The notes beneath the pieces are model-generated. The model was not told the DNA's origin. It worked only from the letters and a program-made list of their open reading frames with translations, and did not search any database. A program made the translations under genes and the position numbers. 64,000 nt of DNA from Aestuariibacter sp. (GTDB lineage: Bacteria > Pseudomonadota > Gammaproteobacteria > Enterobacterales > Alteromonadaceae): positions 1,037,185-1,101,184 of the forward strand of contig CP051238.1 in the NCBI GenBank assembly GCA_017794925.1, given 5' to 3'. Within the stretch, counting starts at the first letter, position 1. Each line of letters begins with the position of its first letter. Shown here piece by piece: positions 1 through 8,002 of this stretch.

Positions 1-264
1 TGGGGCGGTACAGTAGACATGAGCGCCGACCGTTTACCCAAGGTCGGCGAGCACAACGGCATGTTCTACGCTATGGGCTACAGCGGCCACGGTGTGCAAA
101 TGGCGGTGCATATGGGTGAAGTGATGGCCGACATGATTGAAGGCAAAGACACAGCTTGCCCTTGGGTTACCCGCCAATGGCCCGCCGTACCGGGACACTT
201 CGGTAAACCCTGGTTCTTACCCTTTGTCGGAATGTATTACAAAGTGCAGGACCTGTTGCACTGA
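1..264 (+). CDS. FAD-dependent amine/amino-acid oxidoreductase, C-terminal fragment
   Basis: The frame is open from the first base, so only the last 87 residues are present and the start lies outside the window. The stretch GMFYAMGYSGHGVQMAVHMG is the typical C-terminal FAD-contacting segment of the DadA/PuuB glycine-oxidase fold, where a Gly-rich GYSGHG loop closes over the flavin. The protein ends KVQDLLH. Members of this family oxidise amino acids, gamma-glutamyl-polyamines or opines in the cytoplasm. The gene ends 38 bases before a peptide/opine-type ABC importer on the same strand, so it may act on what that importer brings in. The substrate cannot be told from the fragment. Confidence 0.8.
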   Translation, partial: WGGTVDMSADRLPKVGEHNGMFYAMGYSGHGVQMAVHMGEVMADMIEGKDTACPWVTRQWPAVPGHFGKPWFLPFVGMYYKVQDLLH

Positions 265-302
265 GCCGTGTTAACCGTGTCTGCGAAAAGGATAGTGAAC
301 AA

Positions 303-1889
303 ATGAAGCCTGAATATCGATTTTCTGATAGTCGCCGCGCCATGCTTAAAGCAATGGGCGCCGCAGGCTTAGTCACCGCAGCCAGTGGGCTGATGGTGCC
401 GGGGCATGTACTGGCGCAAACCCTGGAAAATGCACAAGCCCAAACACCGAAATACGGTGGTCGTATTCGGGTCGCCAGTACGTCTGTGTCAACAAAAGAC
501 ACGCTGGACCCCGCCAAGGCGTCATTAAGTACCGACTACATGCGTATTTACATGCTGTACAGTGGGTTAACCCAGTTTAACCGGGAGTTGGGCGCCGATT
601 TATCACTAGCCGAAGTACTGGAGTCTGACGACCAGCAAACCTGGCAGATCACGCTTCGCCAAGGCGTGACGTTTCACAACGGAAAGTCGCTAACACCGCA
701 GGATGTGGTGTATTCCCTGATGCGCCATAAAGACCCGGCGACGACGTCGCGGGTCGCCCCCATTGCGGCGCAGTTTGCCGATGCAAAGGTAACCGGTCCA
801 AATAGCCTCTCACTGACACTGGCATCACCGAATGCTGATTTACCCATTATTCTGGCATCATCTAATTTTTGTATTGTGGCCGAAGGTACAACTGACTTTA
901 CTCGTACGGCTAACGGTACGGGCCCGTATACACTGGCAGAATTCAGTCCGGGTGTGCGCACTATAGCGCGTAAAAACCCAGATTTCTTTAAGCCCGGTCG
1001 TCCCTATCTGGATGAAATTGAATTGGTGGGTATTGCCGATGAATCATCCAGGGTAAATGCCTTGCTGTCTGGTGATATTCAGATGGCACTGGCATTAAAC
1101 CCGCGTTCGACCAAACGGGTGCGACGCTCTGGAAATTGCGATGTGATGCAAACCGAGTCGGGCTTGTACACGAACCTCATTATGCGTCAGGACGTTTATC
1201 CCACTAACAACCCTGATTTTGTGCTGGCGATCAAATACATGATGGACCGGCCATTGATAAAACGCGCGTTGTTCCGCGGTTATGCCACCATTGCCAACGA
1301 CCATCCGGTGCCGCCAAGTCATCGTTACTACAATGCGGATTTGCCCCAGCGACCCTATGATTTGGATCGTGCCCGCTATCATCTGAAGAAAGCAGGTATG
1401 ACCGGCGCTCGCGTGCCGGTGTTTGCGTCTCCGGCAGCGGAAGGCTCAACTGACATGGCGGCATTGCTGCAGTTGGCCGGTATCGAAACTGATCTCAAGC
1501 TCGGCATAAACCGGGTACCGGCTGATGGCTATTGGTCGAATCACTGGATGAAGCACCCCTTAGGATTCGGCAATATCAACCCGAGAGCCAGTCTGGACGA
1601 GCTTTTCAGCTTGTTTTACAAATCTGATGCACCCTGGAACGAATCCGGCTGGCAAAACCCGCAGTTCGACCAATTGCTACTGGCCGCGCGTGGTGAAGGT
1701 AACGAACAGGTGCGCAAACAAATGTATGGCGATATGCAAACCCTCATTGCTGAGCAATGCGGCGTGAGCATACCGGTTTTTTTAAACATCATCGACGGTT
1801 ACGACAAACGTATCAAAGGCTTCTACCCCATTCCGACTGGCGGATTCATGGGCTACAGCTTTGCTGAGCACGTTTGGCTGGACGCCTGA
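303..1889 (+). CDS. ABC transporter substrate-binding protein, family 5 (DppA/OppA type)
   Basis: 528 residues, the usual size of SBP_bac_5 proteins. It should bind a peptide, opine or related compound in the periplasm and hand it to the permeases encoded next. The N-terminus carries a twin-arginine motif (SRRAMLK, residues about 10-16) followed by a hydrophobic run ending VLAQ, so Tat export of a folded protein is likely; most relatives use Sec. The segment GVTFHNGKSLTPQDVVYSL is the family hallmark. An AAGGA ribosome site lies about 10 bases before the ATG. It is the first gene of a four-gene importer operon (303-5470) with very short gaps. The ligand is not predictable from sequence; the flanking FAD oxidoreductases suggest an amine or amino-acid derivative (inference). 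Confidence 0.9.
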   Translation: MKPEYRFSDSRRAMLKAMGAAGLVTAASGLMVPGHVLAQTLENAQAQTPKYGGRIRVASTSVSTKDTLDPAKASLSTDYMRIYMLYSGLTQFNRELGADLSLAEVLESDDQQTWQITLRQGVTFHNGKSLTPQDVVYSLMRHKDPATTSRVAPIAAQFADAKVTGPNSLSLTLASPNADLPIILASSNFCIVAEGTTDFTRTANGTGPYTLAEFSPGVRTIARKNPDFFKPGRPYLDEIELVGIADESSRVNALLSGDIQMALALNPRSTKRVRRSGNCDVMQTESGLYTNLIMRQDVYPTNNPDFVLAIKYMMDRPLIKRALFRGYATIANDHPVPPSHRYYNADLPQRPYDLDRARYHLKKAGMTGARVPVFASPAAEGSTDMAALLQLAGIETDLKLGINRVPADGYWSNHWMKHPLGFGNINPRASLDELFSLFYKSDAPWNESGWQNPQFDQLLLAARGEGNEQVRKQMYGDMQTLIAEQCGVSIPVFLNIIDGYDKRIKGFYPIPTGGFMGYSFAEHVWLDA

Positions 1890-1908
1890 TTTTCAAAGGA
1901 GTACTAAC

Positions 1909-2865
1909 ATGAAAGTCATCCTCCGGCTTATTGCCCAGCGCATTGGTGTGTCACTGATCACCTTGCTGATCGTGTCTGCGGTAGTATTTTTTATTGCCAA
2001 CCTGTTGCCAGGTGATGCGGCACAGGAAATGTTGGGCCAGAGTGCCACGCCGGAAGCGGTCGCTGAATTGCGTGAGGCCTACGGCTTAAACGACCCGCCA
2101 CCGGTGCGCTATGCCAAATGGTTGGGAGGCTTGCTCACCGGTGATGCGGGCGTCTCGTTAGCAAACGACCGTCCGGTTGATGCGCTGATTGGCGAGCGCC
2201 TGAGAAAATCATTACTCCTTGCCGGGTTTACCGCCGTGCTCGCCGTGCCCTTTGCTATGGTTTTGGGCATTGTATCGGCTATGTACAGTGGCAGCCGTAT
2301 CGATAAAGCGGTGAATATTTTCACCTTGTCGATGGTTGCCGTCCCAGAGTTTCTGCTGGCCACCATTCTGGTGCTGATCTTCGCCGTAGAACTTAACTGG
2401 TTACCGTCGCTGTCGTACATTCCCCGCGATGCTACGGCATATGATTATTTCAGGGCCTTTGCCATGCCGGTTGTCACACTTTGCATTGTGTTAAGTGCGC
2501 AAATGGCCCGTCTTACCCGTGCTGCGGTGGTAGAACAACTGTCGCAGCCCTATGTTGAAATGGCGCTGTTGAAAGGCGCGACCTTGTCTCGAGCGGTATT
2601 GCGCCACGCTTTGCCCAATGCTGTTGGCCCTATTGTGAATGCCATCGCCCTGAGTCTGTCCTATCTGCTGGGTGGGGTGGTCATTGTGGAAGTGATCTTT
2701 AACTATCCAGGCGTGGCAAGTTTAATGGTAGATGCGGTAACCAACCGCGATATGCCGCTGCTTCAGGCGTGTGCAATGCTGTTTTGTGTGGGCTATCTCA
2801 TTTTGGTACTGATTGCCGATATTTCTGCCATTGTGGCCAACCCCAAACTGCGTAAGGGAGGTTAA
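1909..2865 (+). CDS. ABC transporter permease, DppB type
   Basis: 318 residues. I start at the ATG at 1909 (MKVILRLIAQR), which has AAAGGAG 6-8 bases upstream; the same frame opens 48 bases earlier, inside the previous gene. An N-terminal membrane segment is followed by the PGDAAQEMLGQSATPEAV region typical of DppB/OppB N-terminal domains, and the cytoplasmic EAA loop is visible (GATLSRAVLRHALPNAVGPI). It forms the membrane channel with the next gene's product. It starts 19 bases after the binding-protein stop and ends 2 bases before the next permease, so the genes are co-transcribed and probably translationally coupled. Confidence 0.92.
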   Translation: MKVILRLIAQRIGVSLITLLIVSAVVFFIANLLPGDAAQEMLGQSATPEAVAELREAYGLNDPPPVRYAKWLGGLLTGDAGVSLANDRPVDALIGERLRKSLLLAGFTAVLAVPFAMVLGIVSAMYSGSRIDKAVNIFTLSMVAVPEFLLATILVLIFAVELNWLPSLSYIPRDATAYDYFRAFAMPVVTLCIVLSAQMARLTRAAVVEQLSQPYVEMALLKGATLSRAVLRHALPNAVGPIVNAIALSLSYLLGGVVIVEVIFNYPGVASLMVDAVTNRDMPLLQACAMLFCVGYLILVLIADISAIVANPKLRKGG

Positions 2866-2867
2866 TT

Positions 2868-3695
2868 ATGCGGTCTCAACTCTCTGCGTTACCGGTGTCG
2901 GGGAAGATTGGTCTGTCGCTGGTGGTATTCTGGGTCGTGCTGGCTATTATAGGCCCGTTTATAACGCCCTATTCTGCCAGCGAGCTGGTGGCCTATGATG
3001 TGTTTGAGTCATTCAGCGGTAAATACTGGCTGGGTACCGACTACCTGGGACGTGATGTACTAAGCCGCCTGTTAGACGGTGCGCGCTTTACCATTTTTAT
3101 TCCCCTTGCCGCAGCCGGACTTGCTTGTGCAACAGGTACTTTTATTGCCCTGTTTGCGGCAGTCAGCCATCGGCGCACCGATGAAACCATCAGCCGCTTT
3201 ATGGACGCGTTAATTTCTATTCCCAGCAAAATCTTTGCGTTGGTTATGATTGCTGCGTTTGGCTCGTCCGTGCCGATTCTGCTTACGATTACCGCTATTA
3301 GTTACATGCCAGGCTCGTTCCGTTTGGCGCGTTCGCTGGCGGTGAATGTCGCTAACATGGACTTTGTTACGGTGGCGCGCACACGCGGTGAAAGCCGTGT
3401 GTATCTGGCGGTGAAAGAAATCCTGCCGAATATTGTGCATCCGATGTTGGCCGACTTTGGCTTGCGCTTCGTGTTTGTGGTGCTGCTGTTAAGTAGCCTG
3501 AGCTTTCTTGGCTTGGGTGTGCAGCCGCCTCAGGCTGATTTGGGCTCGTTGGTACGAGAAAATATCTCGGGTCTGGCCGAAGGAGCGCCCGCGGTGATTG
3601 TGCCTGCGATTGCTATCGCCACTATTACCATTGCCGTGAACTTGCTAATCGACAGCCTGCGCGGCGGCGCGACCTATTCAGCGGGGAGTAAATAA
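2868..3695 (+). CDS. ABC transporter permease, DppC type
   Basis: 275 residues with about six membrane segments. It contains the DppC N-terminal hallmark WLGTDYLGRDVLSRLLDGAR and the EAA loop with LSFLGLGVQPPQADLGSLV, both characteristic of this permease class. GGGAGG overlaps the stop of the preceding gene and serves as its ribosome site. Its stop overlaps the start of the ATPase gene by one base (TAATG), a classical translational coupling. It pairs with the DppB-like subunit in the inner membrane. Confidence 0.92.
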   Translation: MRSQLSALPVSGKIGLSLVVFWVVLAIIGPFITPYSASELVAYDVFESFSGKYWLGTDYLGRDVLSRLLDGARFTIFIPLAAAGLACATGTFIALFAAVSHRRTDETISRFMDALISIPSKIFALVMIAAFGSSVPILLTITAISYMPGSFRLARSLAVNVANMDFVTVARTRGESRVYLAVKEILPNIVHPMLADFGLRFVFVVLLLSSLSFLGLGVQPPQADLGSLVRENISGLAEGAPAVIVPAIAIATITIAVNLLIDSLRGGATYSAGSK

Positions 3696-5470
3696 TGACG
3701 AACCACGTAGAAGTGAATCAGTTACGCGTAGACGTTGGCCCGCTTGAGTCGCCCAAAACCATTGTTCACGATGTGAGTTTTACGCTGAAGCGCGGTGAAG
3801 TACTGGCGCTGATTGGCGAGTCTGGTTCCGGTAAAACCACCATTGCGTTATCGTTGCTAGGCTATGCCCGTCCGGGGTGCCGCTTGAGCAGCGGTGCGGT
3901 GAATGTGGGCAATGACAACATGCTTGCACTCAATGAAAAGCAACTGGCAGATCTGCGTGGTCGCAAGGTGGCGTATGTTGCGCAAAGTGCTGCAGCTGCG
4001 TTTAATCCCTCGCGCCGTATTATGGATCAGGTTATTGAAAGTGCTTTGATGCATGGCGTGTTGAACCGCGAACAGGCGAAAGTGAAAGCGGTCGACTTGT
4101 TTAAGCAACTGGCATTACCGGAGCCAGACACCATTGGTGCCCGTTATCCTCACGAAGTATCCGGTGGCCAGCTTCAGCGCTTAATGGCAGCAATGGCGCT
4201 GATTTGTGAGCCAGAGCTGGTGATTTTCGACGAACCCACCACTGCGCTGGACGTCACCACCCAGGTGGAAGTGCTCAAAGCATTTAAAGCGGCCGTGAAA
4301 GCTTATAACACCACGGCTGTGTATGTATCCCATGACCTGGCGGTGGTTGCGCAAATGGCAGATCGCATTCTGGTGCTACAGCACGGTAAGGTCATGGAAA
4401 ACAATGTGACCAGCCAAATTCTGAATCATGCCGAGCATCCATACACCCGCCAGTTATTGAGTGCCGTTCAGGACAGTGATGCGTTTCAGGATAACCCTAA
4501 ACACGATACCGTACTGGAAGTTGCCAACATTGAGGCGGGTTACGGAAAAATCCTACGCGATGGCTCGGTAGAGATTCCGGTGCTGTCAGATATTTCGTTA
4601 AAAGTCAGGCAGGGGCAAACGGTTGGGATCATCGGTGAATCAGGGTCTGGTAAGTCAACGTTCGCTCGCGTAATTGCAGGCCTGCTGCCTGCCGCAAAAG
4701 GCTATATGCTGCTGAACGGCAAAGAGCTTAAGCCTGCCATCGATGAACGCAGTAAAGCTGAGTGTCAGCACATTCAAATGGTGTTTCAGAACGCCGATAC
4801 CGCACTAAATCCCGCGCATAAAGTCGGTGATATTCTGGGCAGGCCGTTAACCTTTTTTCATGGTTTGACTGGCCGGGCGCGCGCAGAACGCGTAGCAGAG
4901 TTATTAGAGTTGGTGAAATTGCCCGCTGATTTGGCCCATCGGAAATGCGGTGCGCTGTCGGGTGGACAAAAACAACGGATTAACCTGGCCCGTGCCCTGG
5001 CGGCAGAGCCGACGGTAATCTTGTGTGACGAGGTAACATCGGCGCTGGATACCGTGGTGGCTGCTGCGATTCTGGAGCTGCTCAAAGAGCTCCAACAAAA
5101 GCTCAATATTGCCATTGTGTTTATTAGCCATGACATTTCCACAGTGAAAAGCCTGTGTGATGAAGTGGTGGTGTTGTACAAAGGCAAAAAAGTGGAGCAC
5201 GCCAGTGGCAAAGCGTTCAGAGCCGGGCCGTATCACCCGTATACTGAACTGCTGGTTAGCAGCGTGCCTACACTGGACCCACTATGGCTGGATACCAAAC
5301 CTGACGGTCATGAGCAGCCTACGGTGCGTATTGCGCAAAACGATGCGCTGTGTCGGTTCCGCAATCGCTGTTCAGTGAGCATTCTGGGGCAATGCGACAG
5401 CCTTCCGCCACCTGAGCACAAGCTGCCAGAAGACAAGCGCATTCTTTGTCACAAGGACATGGCCCTGTAA
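3695..5470 (+). CDS. Fused double ABC ATPase (DppD-DppF type)
   Basis: 591 residues holding two complete nucleotide-binding domains, equivalent to DppD and DppF joined in one chain. Half 1 has Walker A GESGSGKT (residues 41-48), signature VSGGQLQR and Walker B LVIFDEPT. Half 2 has Walker A GESGSGKS, signature LSGGQKQR and Walker B VILCDEVTSALD. Note EV in place of the common EP after the second Walker B; the catalytic Glu follows the Asp as DE. The C-terminus carries the oligopeptide-transporter Cys region (CRFRNRC, then C and C), which in some relatives holds an iron-sulfur cluster. It energises the importer of 303-3695. It ends 11 bases before the convergent exporter gene, with no terminator visible between them. 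Confidence 0.93.
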   Translation: MTNHVEVNQLRVDVGPLESPKTIVHDVSFTLKRGEVLALIGESGSGKTTIALSLLGYARPGCRLSSGAVNVGNDNMLALNEKQLADLRGRKVAYVAQSAAAAFNPSRRIMDQVIESALMHGVLNREQAKVKAVDLFKQLALPEPDTIGARYPHEVSGGQLQRLMAAMALICEPELVIFDEPTTALDVTTQVEVLKAFKAAVKAYNTTAVYVSHDLAVVAQMADRILVLQHGKVMENNVTSQILNHAEHPYTRQLLSAVQDSDAFQDNPKHDTVLEVANIEAGYGKILRDGSVEIPVLSDISLKVRQGQTVGIIGESGSGKSTFARVIAGLLPAAKGYMLLNGKELKPAIDERSKAECQHIQMVFQNADTALNPAHKVGDILGRPLTFFHGLTGRARAERVAELLELVKLPADLAHRKCGALSGGQKQRINLARALAAEPTVILCDEVTSALDTVVAAAILELLKELQQKLNIAIVFISHDISTVKSLCDEVVVLYKGKKVEHASGKAFRAGPYHPYTELLVSSVPTLDPLWLDTKPDGHEQPTVRIAQNDALCRFRNRCSVSILGQCDSLPPPEHKLPEDKRILCHKDMAL

Positions 5471-5481
5471 CGAGAACCTCG

Positions 5482-6507
5482 CTACAGGTTATCTACCCGG
5501 TTGACCTCAACGGTGAGATGGTCAATATCCAGATGGCCAGACACAACGGCCCGATAGCTCTCGGCGTCGCTATCAGTGGTCGTGGCTACCGTTAATACGC
5601 CCGCTACATGTTTGCCTGATAACTGCCAGCAGTGAAAATCGGTGACTTTGGTGTCGCCGGTTTTTTCAATATGATCAGCAATCACTTCCAGCTTATCGGT
5701 GTGTAACGACTTGTCGAGCAACATGCCACTGCTGTCTGAAATCAGATGCCAGGCCCATTTGGCTATTACCACAGCGCCTACAATCCCCATGAGCGCATCT
5801 GCCCATAACCAGCCGTAATATTTACCCAGTACCAGTGCTGCTATGGCTAGTAAGGAGGTAAGGGTATCGGCCAATACGTGAAAGTAGGCTGCTTTTAAAT
5901 TGTGATCGTGGTGATGGTCGTCGTGTTCATGTGTGTGATCGTGGTCATGAGCATGGCCATGCGCGTGACTGTGTGAGTGTCCATGACTGTGGCCATGACC
6001 GTGATGGTGGTGGTCGTCATGTAGCAGAAATACGGAGGCGACGTTCACCAAAAAGCCAACAATTGCCACGATTATTGCTTCATTAAAACTAATTGATTCA
6101 GGTAAGAACAATCGTTCTGTGGATTCAATCAGCATCATCAAAGCAACGGTACCCAGCGCGACGGCACTGGCAAAACCGCCAAGCGCATTTACTTTACCGG
6201 TACCAAAGGTGAAAGCGCTGCTGTTGCGGTGTTTACGTGAATACCAGTACACAAACATCGACACGGCAAACGCAGCGGAGTGGGTAAACATGTGCCAGCC
6301 GTCGGCTAACAACGCCATCGACCCAAACCAGGTACCTGCCACAATTTCTACCACCATGGTTACCGTGGTGAGTAAGAACACCAGATTTACCTTTTTCTCG
6401 GCAGCCTGGGTGTCTACATAATAGTTATGGGCATGACGCCAATCGCCAGTTGACGTGCTGTTGCAATCGTCATGTTCATGATGGTGTGTGTGGTGATGAG
6501 AAGTCAT
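5482..6507 (-). CDS. dmeF: Cation diffusion facilitator, DmeF-like Co/Ni exporter
   Basis: 341 residues with six predicted membrane segments. It exports divalent metal from cytoplasm to periplasm by proton antiport. Metal-site motifs are visible in TM2 (LLADGWHMFTHS) and TM5 (HVLADTLTS). A His-rich N-terminus (HHHTHHHEH) and a very long His/Asp loop between TM4 and TM5 (alternating H with G, S, A and D over about 45 residues) are as described for the DmeF group. It is divergently paired with an RcnR/DmeR-type repressor across a 78-base gap holding an RcnR-like operator, which favours cobalt or nickel over zinc. Zinc transport of ZitB/CzcD type remains possible. Confidence 0.88.
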   Translation of the reverse strand: MTSHHHTHHHEHDDCNSTSTGDWRHAHNYYVDTQAAEKKVNLVFLLTTVTMVVEIVAGTWFGSMALLADGWHMFTHSAAFAVSMFVYWYSRKHRNSSAFTFGTGKVNALGGFASAVALGTVALMMLIESTERLFLPESISFNEAIIVAIVGFLVNVASVFLLHDDHHHHGHGHSHGHSHSHAHGHAHDHDHTHEHDDHHHDHNLKAAYFHVLADTLTSLLAIAALVLGKYYGWLWADALMGIVGAVVIAKWAWHLISDSSGMLLDKSLHTDKLEVIADHIEKTGDTKVTDFHCWQLSGKHVAGVLTVATTTDSDAESYRAVVSGHLDIDHLTVEVNRVDNL

Positions 6508-6545
6508 AGCGCTGTATTACTCTTTCGTTGATTTGTAGCGACTGA

Positions 6546-6564
6546 TATACTATACCCCAGTATA
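6546..6564. promoter_or_regulatory. RcnR/DmeR-type operator
   Basis: The sequence is a perfect inverted repeat TATACT-N7-AGTATA with a C4 tract in the centre (TACTATACCCCAGTA, core 6548-6562). The published RcnR site is TACT-G6-N-AGTA; read on the other strand this has the same 15-base frame with a C tract, so the match is good apart from a shorter tract. It sits between the divergent exporter and repressor genes and could control both. Binding by the adjacent repressor is inferred. Confidence 0.75.
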
Positions 6565-6585
6565 CCATTGTGATAGTTGAAAACC

Positions 6586-6861
6586 ATGGCGCATATTAAA
6601 AATAACCAGCAAGCGTTGCTTACCCGGGTGAAGAAAATCCGCGGTCAGCTCAATGCAGTGGAAAAATCATTATCTGAAGACACCGAGTGCCTGGCTATTC
6701 TACAGCAGGTTACTGCTATAAAAGGCGCAGTGAACGGCCTGATGACGACCATTCTGGATGATCATATTCGGGCTCATGTGGGCGATCCATCTCTTACTGA
6801 CTCACAGCGCAATGAAGAAATTGATGCGCTGAGCAAGCTGCTTAAATCGTATTTGCGTTAG
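6586..6861 (+). CDS. Metal-responsive repressor, RcnR/DmeR type
   Basis: 91 residues, all-helical RcnR/CsoR/FrmR family. From the ATG at 6586 the candidate ligands fall at His3, Cys35, His60 and His64. These are exactly the Ni/Co ligand positions of E. coli RcnR, in an ungapped alignment (CAAVLQQIAAIRGAVNGLM in RcnR against CLAILQQVTAIKGAVNGLM here). This decides the start: an in-frame TTG at 6577 would move His3 to position 6. The protein should release DNA when Co(II) or Ni(II) binds and so induce the divergent dmeF-like gene. Its operator lies just upstream of both genes. Confidence 0.9.
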   Translation: MAHIKNNQQALLTRVKKIRGQLNAVEKSLSEDTECLAILQQVTAIKGAVNGLMTTILDDHIRAHVGDPSLTDSQRNEEIDALSKLLKSYLR

Positions 6862-7212
6862 CGGTCGACGCTCCTTCAACAAACTGTCTTTCTGTAGCTT
6901 ATTCTTTAGCTACCAGTGCTTTATCACATGCTAGATGCACTTTTGCATTACACGTGTTTCTTTTCACCTACTTTCAAAAAGCCGCCTGGCTAAATTCCGC
7001 CTCGTCATGCGGCGCATGAAGCAATGGCCAGCCATTGTTTTCGGCAGAATGTGCTTTTAATTGCATTAAGAATGAAATTTGCTGAGCAGGAGGGTGTGAA
7101 AGACTAATGAATACCCGGTCGGGTTTTGCCGGATCCGCTTTAATCGTGATGAATGAAAAAGCGGAAAGGCGTTAATCAGTTAAACCACGAAAATAATATA
7201 TAGGGAACAAGT
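6862..7212. other. Intergenic region, 351 bases, mostly unexplained
   Basis: I see no ORF with a credible start and no riboswitch (in particular no cobalamin-type core). There are two weak hairpins: ACCC-GGTC-GGGT followed by TTTT at 7113-7127, and CCGCTTT paired with AAAGCGG at 7135-7164 across a 16-base loop. The ribosome site of the next gene (AGGGAAC) is at its end. It may hold the 3' end of the repressor transcript and a promoter for the DUF4198-like gene. Confidence 0.4.
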
Positions 7213-7938
7213 ATGTTGAAGAAGATTACCGTAGTGGCGCTTGCTGCGCTGATATCCGCGCAGGCCAGTGCGCATGGCATCTGGTTTGCTGAGCGTTCAA
7301 AACAACTTGCGCTTATTTATGGAGTTGGGGCTGATGATTTAGACGCCGTGCAGCGCTTACCTAAAATTGCGTCTGTGTCGGGGTTTGATGAAAATTGGGG
7401 TGGAGTAGACGTTGAATTAACACCAAGCGGCCCACTGTTGTTGGTGACTAGTGATGAACGCCCCGCAGCGGTGTCTGCGGTGCTCAACAATGGCATTTGG
7501 AGTAATACCGGTGATGGTCATTGGATTGGCAAAGGTCGCGACGAAGTGCCCAATGCCATTTCAAGTGAAGAAACTATTAAATACGCTGTGCACCTGCGCG
7601 GCCCATTGCGTAAAGTGCCGGCTCTGCCAACACAGGTACTGCAAATTGTGCCGGTAGGTGATTCGTTCCCTTTATTGCTGGGCGAAATGCAGACTTATCA
7701 GGTATTGCACAAAGGCAAGCCTGTAGCGGGTGCGTTGGTTAAGAATGACTTTGTGAATGACCCGGATGCAGAGCCAGTTGTGTCTGGCAAAGACGGCAAA
7801 GTAACGTTTCCGATCCGCAATCAGGGCTTGAATGTGGTGGTAGCGGTATACGACGCACCTACTGACCGCCCTAAAATCATCGATAAGTACGAATACCTGG
7901 CAACGCTATCGTTTGTATTGCCTCACGCGCCTGAGTGA
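7213..7938 (+). CDS. Periplasmic DUF4198-like protein with N-terminal His after cleavage
   Basis: 241 residues with a clear Sec signal peptide (MLKKITVVALAALISAQASA). Cleavage would leave a mature N-terminus beginning AHGIWF, the pattern seen in DUF4198/NikM-like and CopC-like proteins, where an early His can bind metal. The second half contains a beta-sandwich-like segment (GKPVAGALVKNDFVNDPDAE, then GKDGKVTFPI), typical of the CnaB/DUF4198 fold. Proteins of this family often lie next to nickel or cobalt uptake or TonB genes. Here it follows a Co/Ni exporter and repressor, so a role in handling metal in the periplasm is plausible but unproven. Confidence 0.7.
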   Translation: MLKKITVVALAALISAQASAHGIWFAERSKQLALIYGVGADDLDAVQRLPKIASVSGFDENWGGVDVELTPSGPLLLVTSDERPAAVSAVLNNGIWSNTGDGHWIGKGRDEVPNAISSEETIKYAVHLRGPLRKVPALPTQVLQIVPVGDSFPLLLGEMQTYQVLHKGKPVAGALVKNDFVNDPDAEPVVSGKDGKVTFPIRNQGLNVVVAVYDAPTDRPKIIDKYEYLATLSFVLPHAPE

Positions 7939-7957
7939 TCAAGTAAGTAGCATATAT

Positions 7958-7989
7958 GCCGGTTAGCTTATTGGGTTAACCGGCTTTTT
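7958..7989 (+). terminator. Rho-independent terminator
   Basis: Stem GCCGGTTA/TAACCGGC with an 11-base loop followed by TTTTT, 19 bases after the stop of the DUF4198-like gene. Confidence 0.85.
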
Positions 7990-8002
7990 ATTGCGTGCTG
8001 TT

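Noticed and set aside
5470..5482. Missing terminator between convergent ABC ATPase and exporter genes
   Set aside because: With 11 bases between the stops, transcripts probably end inside the opposing gene; this is common and not informative.
6862..7212. Cobalamin or nickel/cobalt (NiCo) riboswitch before the DUF4198-like gene
   Set aside because: The gene context suggested it, but I found no conserved core or multi-stem pattern, only two weak hairpins.
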